From Lysinibacillus sp. (lineage in GTDB: Bacteria > Bacillota > Bacilli > Bacillales_A > Planococcaceae), in assembly GCA_012735355.1 (NCBI GenBank), contig JAAYHP010000142.1:1-7403 (forward strand): a stretch of 7,403 nucleotides of DNA, given 5' to 3'. How positions within the stretch are numbered: position 1 is the first letter of the stretch; each line of letters opens with the position of its first letter. Below, piece after piece: positions 1-6,021 of the stretch. Under the pieces are notes generated by a model. The model worked only from the letters and a program-made list of their open reading frames with translations. It did not search any database and was not told where the DNA came from. Both the position numbers and the translations under genes were made by a program.

Positions 1-686
1 ATCAACGGCAATCCGTAAGACAATGCCAGATTCTTCCATCCTTTAATCATTATAAAAGCAGGCCAGTAATCAATTTGGTTTGTAGCAATTTTACCAATGG
101 TGCCTCCAATGGACGAAATAAACGTGACGGCTAAACTGGTAGCGATAGTGACGCGCGTTGGGATTTTTAAAATGATCAATAAAATTGGAACGAGTAAAAA
201 TCCACCGGCAGCTCCAACAATCCCTGCTCCGATTCCTACAATAAAGGCAAGGAATGCAGCTAACGGTTTATTAAAGGTAATTTCTGAAGTATCCTCTATT
301 TCTTTTGTTGGTACGAACATTAATATTGCGGCGATGAGTGCTAATAAGCCGTAAACGAGGTTAATGCCTCCTTCTGTAATATAACTCGACCCAAAACTAC
401 CTAAAAAACTGCCTATAAGAATGGAGATTCCCATGTAAAGAATTAAAGATTTGTTTAGAAAACCATCTTTCCGATATTCCCATATACCAGCGAGTGAAGC
501 GAAAAAAACTTGAATCGCACTAATGCCGGATACTTCATGGGCTGTGAAGGAGGAGAGTCCAAAGAGCGGTGGCAAGTAGAGAAGCATCGGATATTTGATG
601 ATGGACCCGCCAATCCCAACCATGCCAGAAATAAAGGAGCCCACAAATCCGATGAGAAATATTACGACGATAAACGTGAATGCCAT
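1..686 (-). CDS. Sulfite exporter TauE/SafE family membrane protein, 3' end missing
   Basis: This is a polytopic inner-membrane permease of the TauE/SafE family, which moves sulfite, thiosulfate or organosulfonates; the exact substrate cannot be read from sequence. 228 residues are visible, against roughly 250-280 in the family, so the C-terminus lies off the left edge. The first family repeat is seen at residues 12-28 ([17 protein letters not shown]). Its second copy is near residues 150-165 ([17 protein letters not shown]), and the stretch [18 protein letters not shown] is also typical. Several hydrophobic segments are obvious, with a short charged loop near residues 125-140. The ATG at 684-686 follows AGGTGA (complement of 693-698). 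It lies 80 bp beyond the response-regulator stop, on the same strand, with a palindrome like that of the sqr operon between them, so it may have its own sulfur-responsive promoter. The last ~14 residues (about positions 1-45) do not look like the family and may belong to another sequence. Confidence 0.88.
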   Translation of the reverse strand, partial: MAFTFIVVIFLIGFVGSFISGMVGIGGSIIKYPMLLYLPPLFGLSSFTAHEVSGISAIQVFFASLAGIWEYRKDGFLNKSLILYMGISILIGSFLGSFGSSYITEGGINLVYGLLALIAAILMFVPTKEIEDTSEITFNKPLAAFLAFIVGIGAGIVGAAGGFLLVPILLIILKIPTRVTIATSLAVTFISSIGGTIGKIATNQIDYWPAFIMIKGWKNLALSYGLPL

Positions 687-745
687 AATTATTCACCTAC
701 TTTTAGACTTTCTTTCAATGTAAAGCATTCACGTTTGTGAAAACA

Positions 746-761
746 TAGGGGGATACCACTA
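746..761 (-). promoter_or_regulatory. Operator-like palindrome upstream of the TauE-family gene
   Basis: The plus strand reads TAGGGG-GATA-CCACTA, an inverted repeat with 6-base arms, a 4-base spacer and one mismatch; flanking A745 and T762 extend the pairing. The same architecture, TAGGGG-N4-CCCCTA, occurs upstream of sqr at 5844-5859. On the minus strand the outer TA of the downstream arm would begin a -10-like hexamer (TATGTT, complement of 742-747), which puts the palindrome in the promoter spacer. This suits repression. By analogy with staphylococcal cst genes the repressor could be a CstR/CsoR-family protein, but no such gene is in the window and the match to known CsoR-type operators is only in G/C-tract character. 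Confidence 0.5.
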
Positions 762-766
762 TTTCT

Positions 767-1402
767 TTACACGATATATTTGTTTGTAATGCCGTATTGA
801 ATCAGTTCAGCTTTTGTTTTTAATTCTAATTTTTGCATGATGTTTGCTTTATGATTTTCCACCGTTTTACAACTAATGAACAATTTATCGGCAATTTGTA
901 AATTTGTATATCCTAAAATGGTTAATCGTACGATTTCTTGTTCCCGACTTGAAAGCACATCCTTTTTATTTTTCCCTTTTTTCTTAAACAATTTTTCCAA
1001 TTGTTCTTTCGGAATTCCTACATCATAATATTTTCTTCCTGAATAAACGGCTTGTATCGCTTTGTAAACTTGATTTGCTTGACTATTTTTTAAAATATAG
1101 CCGTCCGCATTGCTTTCAATCGCTTTTTGAATGTAGGCGATTTCATTATGCATCGTCAGCATAACAATTTTTATTTTCGGAAATTCCTTTTTTATTTTTC
1201 TCGTTGCAGTAAAGCCATCAATGCCCTTTGGGATAGAAATATCCATCAATACAACATCTGCTTCTTGTTCATATAAAAAATGCAAACATTCTTCACCATC
1301 GTTAGCTTCTCCAATTACTTCTAAATCCTGATAATTTTCCAATAATAATGCGATGCCTTTACGAATTAATACATGGTCGTCCACTAAAAATACTTTAATC
1401 AT
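767..1402 (-). CDS. NarL/NreC-family response regulator
   Basis: This is a cytoplasmic DNA-binding response regulator of 211 residues, the usual length for the NarL/FixJ class. The receiver domain (about 1-120) has the acidic pair D8/D9, phospho-acceptor D54 in VVLMDISIP, switch T83 and conserved K105. A lysine-rich linker (about 134-148) leads to a LuxR-type helix-turn-helix at about 149-205, with the signature SSREQEIVRLTILGYTN and recognition-helix stretch SCKTVENHKANIMQKL. The start chosen is the ATG at 1400-1402, because GGAGG (complement of 1411-1415) lies 8 bases upstream. It overlaps the kinase stop as ATGA, so the two are translationally coupled. An ATG 15 bases further upstream (1415-1417) overlaps that Shine-Dalgarno and is less likely. 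It should be phosphorylated by the adjoining kinase; its target promoters are unknown. Candidates are neighbouring sulfur genes or, by analogy with NreC, anaerobic respiration genes. Confidence 0.92.
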   Translation of the reverse strand: MIKVFLVDDHVLIRKGIALLLENYQDLEVIGEANDGEECLHFLYEQEADVVLMDISIPKGIDGFTATRKIKKEFPKIKIVMLTMHNEIAYIQKAIESNADGYILKNSQANQVYKAIQAVYSGRKYYDVGIPKEQLEKLFKKKGKNKKDVLSSREQEIVRLTILGYTNLQIADKLFISCKTVENHKANIMQKLELKTKAELIQYGITNKYIV

Positions 1403-2430
1403 GTATTGGGCCTCCATCTAGGAACAATGATGTCTATTAATGTTCCTTTATTTATTTCAGATTGAATTGTGCACTTGCCGTTTAGTAAATCGACTCGTTC
1501 TTCAATATGCTTTAATCCTAGTCCTTCATTTTTTATCAACTTGCGATCAAAACCGATACCATCATCTTCAATTTTCATATGGACATGGGTGTTATTTTTT
1601 AAAAGAAAAATTTTCACGCAACTTGCTTTTGCATACTTTACTACGTTGTGCAATGCTTCTTGGGCAATGCGATATAAATTAATTTCAATGGCAGGATCAC
1701 ATCTGTCCAAACCTTGAGTAGTTAAATCGATAATTAAGTCAGGTGCCATTTTTTGAGTTTTTTCTATCAAATTTTCTAACGCTGCTTTTAAACCTAATTG
1801 ATCGAGACTTTGAGGGCGTAAGTTGTGGGAATAAGTATGAACGTCGCTCATTACTTTTTTTAGTTCCATGCGAACTTCTTGAATGTAATTTAATAATTTG
1901 TCGTTGTTTTTCACGTAATTTTCAATGGCTTCAAGGGCGACAGAAACGGAGTATAATGATTGGCCAACTCCGTCATGTAATTCTTGAGCAAGTCGTTTAT
2001 GTTCTGATTCCTTCGCATCGATAAGAGCTTGAATCATTTTTTTATTTAATGCAGCTTCCCCGGCTTGTTGCATTACGCCATAATCTCTTAAAACTAATAA
2101 ATATTCATTTTCACCAGTTTCTTCATTTTCGTATATAACAGCGGTGCTCATTTCTACATCAATATTTTTTCCATGGTACGTTGGCATTTGGGATAAAAAG
2201 GACGGGACTTCCTGATTGGCAATTAAATAGCAAGAAGGTTTTTCAACCCGACTGTTTCTCGTCATACAAAAGGAGCAATAGGGGACATATTCTCCCACGT
2301 TCCAACCAGTAAGCTTTTTCGCTGCAGGGTTCATCATGATGATTTCCCTTGATTCTTTCATGACGATAATACCGTCTTGAATATGTTCATAAATTTCTTT
2401 AAAATAGTCGATTTGATGTACTTTTGGCAA
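1399..2430 (-). CDS. Cytosolic PAS-domain sensor histidine kinase, NreB-like
   Basis: This 343-residue kinase has no membrane segment, so it is a soluble sensor. A PAS domain spans about 10-115 and contains C52, C55 and C67 in the spacing CX2CX11C. That matches the first three ligands of the NreB oxygen-sensing Fe-S motif (CX2CX11CX2C), but residue 70, where the fourth cysteine would be, is isoleucine (CYLI). A linker helix leads to a HisKA_3 dimerisation domain with phospho-acceptor H152 in AQELHDGVGQS. The HATPase domain (about 245-340) has the N-box around N262 (QEALHNVVKYAKA), G1 box DDGIGF (289-294) and G2 box GLGL (303-306). The start is TTG (complement of 2428-2430), supported by GAGGTGG 6 bases upstream; the next in-frame ATG would be residue 24, inside the PAS fold. 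It partners the overlapping response regulator. The signal could be oxygen, redox state or a sulfur species; the sequence does not decide. Confidence 0.92.
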   Translation of the reverse strand: MPKVHQIDYFKEIYEHIQDGIIVMKESREIIMMNPAAKKLTGWNVGEYVPYCSFCMTRNSRVEKPSCYLIANQEVPSFLSQMPTYHGKNIDVEMSTAVIYENEETGENEYLLVLRDYGVMQQAGEAALNKKMIQALIDAKESEHKRLAQELHDGVGQSLYSVSVALEAIENYVKNNDKLLNYIQEVRMELKKVMSDVHTYSHNLRPQSLDQLGLKAALENLIEKTQKMAPDLIIDLTTQGLDRCDPAIEINLYRIAQEALHNVVKYAKASCVKIFLLKNNTHVHMKIEDDGIGFDRKLIKNEGLGLKHIEERVDLLNGKCTIQSEINKGTLIDIIVPRWRPNT

Positions 2431-2436
2431 TGAAAA

Positions 2437-2443
2437 CCACCTC
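2437..2443 (-). promoter_or_regulatory. Shine-Dalgarno site fixing the TTG start of the kinase
   Basis: The minus strand reads GAGGTGG, then six bases, then TTG. No ATG or GTG is similarly placed in frame, so this site is what supports the non-ATG start of the sensor kinase. Confidence 0.6.
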
Positions 2444-2494
2444 GTTTTCTTTGCTTATTCGAATCTATTATTCTTTTATGACAACGATAGACAA

Positions 2495-2503
2495 ATTATA
2501 ACA
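2495..2503 (-). promoter_or_regulatory. Extended -10 promoter for the kinase/regulator pair
   Basis: The minus strand reads TGTTATAAT, an exact extended -10 element (TGnTATAAT), about 65 bases upstream of the kinase TTG start. No convincing -35 box is present at 16-18 bases, which is tolerated for extended -10 promoters. The TAGGGG-N4-CCMCTA palindrome found before sqr and the TauE gene is absent here, so this pair is probably controlled separately. Confidence 0.5.
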
Positions 2504-2538
2504 AAAATATATGAAATTTATAGGGAGGGGGAAGAAAG

Positions 2539-2580
2539 ATGATAGAGACATGTGAGGTTGAAGAAGTAGCTGCCTCATGA
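2539..2580 (+). CDS. Possible 13-codon leader-like ORF preceding a terminator hairpin
   Basis: A mini-ORF (MIETCEVEEVAAS) starts at an ATG 10 bases after a strong Shine-Dalgarno-like run (GGAGG at 2524-2528 within GGGAGGGGG). Its last codons form the left arm of the hairpin at 2564-2595, which ends in a T tract in the plus direction. A weak promoter could lie upstream (TAGACA at 2488-2493, TATGAA at 2510-2515, 16-base spacer). It is too short to classify and may be chance; nothing downstream on the plus strand would be regulated by it. Confidence 0.2.
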   Translation: MIETCEVEEVAAS

Positions 2581-2600
2581 AAGAGACAGCTACTTTTTTT
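2564..2600. terminator. Rho-independent terminator at the end of the sulfide operon
   Basis: A 9-bp stem pairs AAGTAGCTG (2564-2572) with CAGCTACTT (2587-2595). After one C/A mismatch a further CTC/GAG pairing closes a 6-base loop. In the plus direction it is followed by T2594-T2600, a classic terminator. In the minus direction, where the sulfide operon is transcribed, the hairpin begins directly after the CstB-like stop codon but is followed only by CTTCTTC, a weaker U tract. It most likely ends the leftward operon transcript and also blocks rightward antisense transcription. Confidence 0.7.
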
Positions 2601-4008
2601 AATTGCTAACTGGTTGTTGGACTTCTTTAACCCACGCTAAATAACCGCCTGCTAAATTGATGACATCTTCAAAACCATTCGCTTTTAAAATGCTCGTAGC
2701 AATAGCAGAGCGAGCGCCCGAACGGCATTGCATAATTAACTTTCCATCCGGAACTTCATCTAAACGTTTTCTTAAAGTTCCAAGCATAATATGTTTTGCT
2801 CCTTCAATATGACCTTCCTCATATTCAGTTAAATTTCGAACGTCGATGATTGTTACCCCGTCTTCTTCCAGTAATTTTTTAGCTTCCGTTGGAGAAATTT
2901 GCTCATAACTATCAAGCTGTTTTGCTTGGGATAACATTTCATTCACATCCGCATAGCCTGCTACATTATCGATGCCGATGGAACGCAATGCAATGAGTAT
3001 TTCTTCCATGTCTGAAGGATTTGCAAGTAAATAAAGCGGTTGATCATAATCAACAAGCCATCCTGCCCAATTTGTAAAGGACTGATTTAATGGAATATTG
3101 ATTGTGCCTTTAATATAGCCATTTGAATAATCTTTCGTGTTACGTGTATCAATGACTAAATGGCCGTCTTCGATAATCTTTTCAATTCTATCAATGGAAT
3201 CAACAAACTCTAATTCTTGTAAGTTTTTAATTAACTCAATGCCAATTTTGTTCACTTTTTTCATTACTGCAAAGTAGTAAGGCGCCTCTGGTTGCCCTTG
3301 AAGCAATTCTTTTATGAATTCTTCTTCATCTTCAATTTTCATTGCCCAGTTAAATTGCTTTTCATAACCGACTGTAGAGGATGGAACGGCGCCTAACGCT
3401 CTTCCGCAAGCGCTTCCGGCTCCATGAGCTGGCCACACTTGTAAATAATCAGGAAGTTGTTTAAACCGCTGAATAGATTTAAACATTTCCCTCGCACCAG
3501 CTTCTGCTGTTCCCGTCATGCCTGCAGCCTTTTCCAATAAATCTGGACGACCAATGTCTCCTACGAAAACAAAGTCTCCTGTAAATATTCCAATCGGTTT
3601 ATCGGCAGCAGCACCATCCGTTAAAAGAAAGGAGATAGATTCTGGAGTATGACCTGGGGTATGCATCACTTCAAATGTTAAGTTGCCTAATGTAAATTTA
3701 TCCCCATCTTTTAATAGCTGATAAGAAAGGCCGTCTAAATTTTCATATTTCCAATTTTCATCTCCTTCATCGGAAATATATAATGTGGCACCGAATCGGT
3801 CAGCCAGCTCGCGAGAACCGATCACAAAATCCGCATGAATGTGAGTTTCTAAAGAACCGACAATTTCCATATTTTCTTTTTGAGCAACTTCGATATACGG
3901 TTCAATATTGCGCATTGGATCGATGACAACCGCTTTTCCAACTTGTTGGCATCCGACCATATAAGAAGCATGAGCTAATTTTTCATCGTAAAAATAACGT
4001 AAAAGCAT
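2599..4008 (-). CDS. cstB: CstB-like persulfide dioxygenase/sulfurtransferase (MBL-rhodanese-rhodanese fusion)
   Basis: This 469-residue cytosolic enzyme combines a non-haem Fe(II) metallo-beta-lactamase-fold persulfide dioxygenase with two rhodanese domains. Family knowledge: CstB oxidises low-molecular-weight persulfides to thiosulfate, removing sulfane sulfur made by SQR. In the N-terminal domain (about 1-215) the iron ligands expected by comparison with ETHE1 are H56 in THIHADF, H120 in HTPGHT and D145 in FTGDFVFVGD. The sequence WPAHGAGSACGRALG follows, with C201; C20 is also present. C20 and C201 fall at the positions I recall for S. aureus CstB. The middle rhodanese (about 275-355) lacks a catalytic cysteine (YLLANPSD where the loop should be), so it is degenerate. 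The C-terminal rhodanese (about 372-462) has C428 in the active loop QCRSGARSA. The ATG follows AAGGAGG, which overlaps the upstream gene's stop, 12 bases away; the two are co-transcribed. Confidence 0.93.
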   Translation of the reverse strand: MLLRYFYDEKLAHASYMVGCQQVGKAVVIDPMRNIEPYIEVAQKENMEIVGSLETHIHADFVIGSRELADRFGATLYISDEGDENWKYENLDGLSYQLLKDGDKFTLGNLTFEVMHTPGHTPESISFLLTDGAAADKPIGIFTGDFVFVGDIGRPDLLEKAAGMTGTAEAGAREMFKSIQRFKQLPDYLQVWPAHGAGSACGRALGAVPSSTVGYEKQFNWAMKIEDEEEFIKELLQGQPEAPYYFAVMKKVNKIGIELIKNLQELEFVDSIDRIEKIIEDGHLVIDTRNTKDYSNGYIKGTINIPLNQSFTNWAGWLVDYDQPLYLLANPSDMEEILIALRSIGIDNVAGYADVNEMLSQAKQLDSYEQISPTEAKKLLEEDGVTIIDVRNLTEYEEGHIEGAKHIMLGTLRKRLDEVPDGKLIMQCRSGARSAIATSILKANGFEDVINLAGGYLAWVKEVQQPVSN

Positions 4009-4020
4009 ATCATTTCCTCC

Positions 4021-4557
4021 TTAAGATTTTTTACTTAAAACGGTAAGTGTAGCTTGTACGTATTGTAGAGCTTTTTGTACAGTAGGGTCTTTTAACCATT
4101 TGTAAATTGTTGTGAGTTTAATAGGTTCTTGAGTTGTTTCTGCCTCCTTTTGAATTTCCTTCAATAATGAAATGCTAGATTGTCCCTTTTCAACGATAGG
4201 ATTCGCATATTCTTTCAATGATTCAGTTAAAATATTTAACGTCGTTTTATCCTGTAATATGGAATTGATAAAATCAAAAATGTTTTCTACCTGTTCTATT
4301 GTTTGATGTAGCCTTGGTAATTTTTCTAACAGTTTTATGATTGCTTCAATTGTTTCTAAGTTTACATTGTACGTTCGCATCATTTGGTCGTAAGCTGCTA
4401 AAGCTTCTTTATCGGAAAGGATTGCCTGACCAAAATTCGCCAATTGTCCAATTTGTTGTAGTTGTTTTTCATATGTCGGCAAGTTTTGTAGAAAAGAGAC
4501 AATTGCCTCTTGAATTTCAGGTTGTTCTAGCTTGTTTTGATCAGATGTATTAATCAT
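4021..4557 (-). CDS. DUF1641 family protein of a sulfide-oxidation operon
   Basis: This is a 178-residue, mainly helical, soluble protein with no signal peptide and no cysteine. The C-terminal part (about 140-175), with IYKWLKDPTVQKALQYVQ, resembles DUF1641, a domain found in small proteins next to FAD-dependent SQR-like oxidoreductases or formate dehydrogenase genes (compare B. subtilis YrhD). The N-terminal two thirds are Leu/Ile/Gln-rich helices, probably coiled-coil-forming. The biochemical role is not established; co-occurrence suggests an accessory or membrane-docking partner of SQR (inference). It starts at the ATG 4555-4557 behind GGAAGGAGG, 15 bases after the sqr stop, and its own stop overlaps the Shine-Dalgarno of the CstB-like gene. 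It is therefore the middle gene of a tight three-gene operon. Confidence 0.8.
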   Translation of the reverse strand: MINTSDQNKLEQPEIQEAIVSFLQNLPTYEKQLQQIGQLANFGQAILSDKEALAAYDQMMRTYNVNLETIEAIIKLLEKLPRLHQTIEQVENIFDFINSILQDKTTLNILTESLKEYANPIVEKGQSSISLLKEIQKEAETTQEPIKLTTIYKWLKDPTVQKALQYVQATLTVLSKKS

Positions 4558-4572
4558 CGGATTTCCTCCTTC

Positions 4573-5769
4573 CTACATCGTGCCTTTTAACATTCCGTTC
4601 CAATACATGATTGGCAGTAAATCTTTCTTTAAAATATACATGCTTGTTCTTTCTACACCTTGGTCGAATGGCATCGATTCAATAGGTTCCTTTGAATAGT
4701 CAAACTCCGCTAAAATTAACTTGTTGTACCCAGTAACAATTGGACAAGAAGTATATCCATCATAAATTCTTTTTGTCGTTTGATTTCTCATGCTTGCAAT
4801 GAGGTTGTCAACTAATACAGGCGCTTGTTTTCGAATGGCAGCTCCTGTTTTCGAAGTAGGAAGGTTGGCGTTATCCCCTAATCCGAAAACGTTTTCAAAT
4901 TTTTTATGTTGAAGGGTGTGGATGTCGACAGATAAAAATCCTGTTTCATCTGCAAGAGGACTTTCTGCGACGACTTTTGGAGCACCCATGTAAGGGGTAA
5001 CGTGAATCATGTCATATTTTATTTCTTCTCTATTACCAGAATTTAAGTCTTCAAATATTGCGATTTATTCATCCGGTTTAATTTCTACTAAATTCGTACT
5101 AAAACGAGCGTCAATATTTTTTCGAACTAATACCTTTTCTAATTCATTACGGTATTTCGCCACATCGAAAATGGCCGCATTCGCTGAACCAAAAATAATA
5201 TTGATTTTGTCCCTTACGCCGGTTTTTCTAAAATGATCGTCAGCTAAGTACATGATTTTTTGAGGAGCTCCTCCGCATTTAACCGGTGAAGCAGGATGAG
5301 TAAAGATGGCAGTTCCCGATTTTAAATTGCGAATTGTTTCCCAAGTGTAATCAACGTGTTCGTAGGAGTAGTTACTACACACGCTTTTCGTCCCTAATGA
5401 TTCTTTTAAGCCTTTAATTTTATGCCAATGAATTTCAAGTCCCGTTGCAACGACTAAAAATTCGTAATGAACAGATGTGCCGTTGTTAAGTCGCACTTTA
5501 TTTTGGTCCGGAAAAAACTTTTCCACCGATTGTTGAATCCAAGTGACACCATCAGGAATGACCGATTTCATATCTCGTACTGAATTTTCCTTTTTACTTG
5601 CTCCTCCACCATCTAACGTCCATAAAGGTTGATAATAATGTTTTGTTGACGGATCGATGATTGCCACTTGATCGGCTAATGTCGGCATCTTTCTCAAAAG
5701 TTGTGCTGCAACGGTAATACCCCCAGTTCCACCACCAACAATGACAACTTTAAAAGTGAACTTCTCCAT
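4573..5769 (-). pseudogene. sqr: Sulfide:quinone oxidoreductase interrupted by an in-frame TAA
   Basis: This is a membrane-associated FAD disulfide reductase that oxidises sulfide, passes electrons to quinone and yields sulfane sulfur. Readable as one 399-codon frame, it matches the roughly 400-residue human-like SQR type. Visible features: FAD-binding VVIVGGGTGGITVA (8-21), C131 (VCSNYSYE), C165 in PVKCGGAPQKIMYLAD, FAD-site GLGDNANLPTSKTG (296-309), and C342 in YTSCPIVTGYN. C165 and C342 correspond to the redox pair of this type. Codon 235 (complement of 5065-5067) is TAA, splitting the gene into a 234-residue N part (5769-5065) and a C part (5064-4573). The frame on both sides is unchanged and conserved, so a single substitution such as AAA or GAA to TAA explains it. 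The N part lacks C342 and the second FAD contact, so it should be inactive. An internal ATG at 5008-5010 has only a weak Shine-Dalgarno. It could be a recent null allele or a sequence error. Confidence 0.88.
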
Positions 5770-5839
5770 TTTTCAGCCCCTTCCAAAACATTAATAAGTT
5801 CTCTATTTATCGCCATCTTATAAGATTGTAGATTGTTAA

Positions 5840-5868
5840 AGTATAGGGGAATCCCCCTAAAAATTTAA
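5840..5868 (-). promoter_or_regulatory. Candidate sqr operon promoter
   Basis: On the minus strand TATACT (5/6 match to TATAAT, complement of 5840-5845) follows TTAAAT (weak -35, complement of 5863-5868) after 17 bases. The palindrome fills the spacer. The leader would be about 65 bases long and ends in a GGAAGGGG Shine-Dalgarno-like stretch before the sqr ATG. Other -10-like hexamers lie nearby (TACAAT, complement of 5825-5830; TATAAG, complement of 5817-5822) but without good -35 partners. Confidence 0.35.
5844..5859 (-). promoter_or_regulatory. Operator-like palindrome upstream of the sqr operon
   Basis: The plus strand reads TAGGGG-AATC-CCCCTA, a perfect 6+6 inverted repeat with a 4-base spacer, 75 bases before the sqr start. 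It differs from the element before the TauE gene (746-761) only in the spacer and one arm base. It sits between a poor -35-like TTAAAT (complement of 5863-5868) and a -10-like TATACT (complement of 5840-5845) separated by 17 bases, where a bound repressor would block RNA polymerase. A CstR/CsoR-type persulfide-sensing repressor is a plausible ligand by analogy only. Confidence 0.55.
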
Positions 5869-5987
5869 TTATTCTGAAAACTGTAGCGGTGTATTGTTTA
5901 AAGTTAGTATTTATACCTATTTACCTAATAACAAAAAGTTATAAAGAGCATTCATATTATTCAATATTTTTTTTGACCTCCTCCTTG

Positions 5988-5993
5988 TATAAT
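5988..5993 (+). promoter_or_regulatory. -10 box before the methyltransferase remnant
   Basis: A perfect TATAAT lies 28 bases before the ATG at 6022, giving a short leader that still contains the AAGGAG ribosome site at 6008-6013. The -35 position at 17 bases is only TATTTT, and the better-looking TTGACC at 5973 is too close (9 bases). The stretch 5860-5987 between the divergent genes shows no other recognised element. Confidence 0.4.
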
Positions 5994-6021
5994 GACTTCA
6001 AACTTTGAAGGAGTGATTTTC

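Noticed and set aside
510..740. Plus-strand open frame opposite the TauE-family gene
   Set aside because: It overlaps a well-supported membrane-protein gene on the other strand, has no ribosome site and no recognisable domain.
1403..1417. Upstream ATG for the response regulator adding five residues
   Set aside because: This ATG overlaps the GGAGG that serves the ATG at 1402, and family members begin at the equivalent of MIKVFLVDDH.
2519..2531. Third copy of the TAGGGG operator
   Set aside because: The sequence TAGGGAGGGGG has no inverted C-rich arm, so it is not the same palindrome.
4573..5010. Independent gene starting at the ATG at 5010 after the sqr stop
   Set aside because: The frame is continuous with sqr, the 18 codons before this ATG also read as SQR-like, and the upstream Shine-Dalgarno is weak; better treated as the 3' part of a broken sqr.
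5973..5993. TTGACC plus TATAAT as a full sigma-A promoter
   Set aside because: The boxes are only 9 bases apart, too close for a -35/-10 pair; only the -10 is kept.
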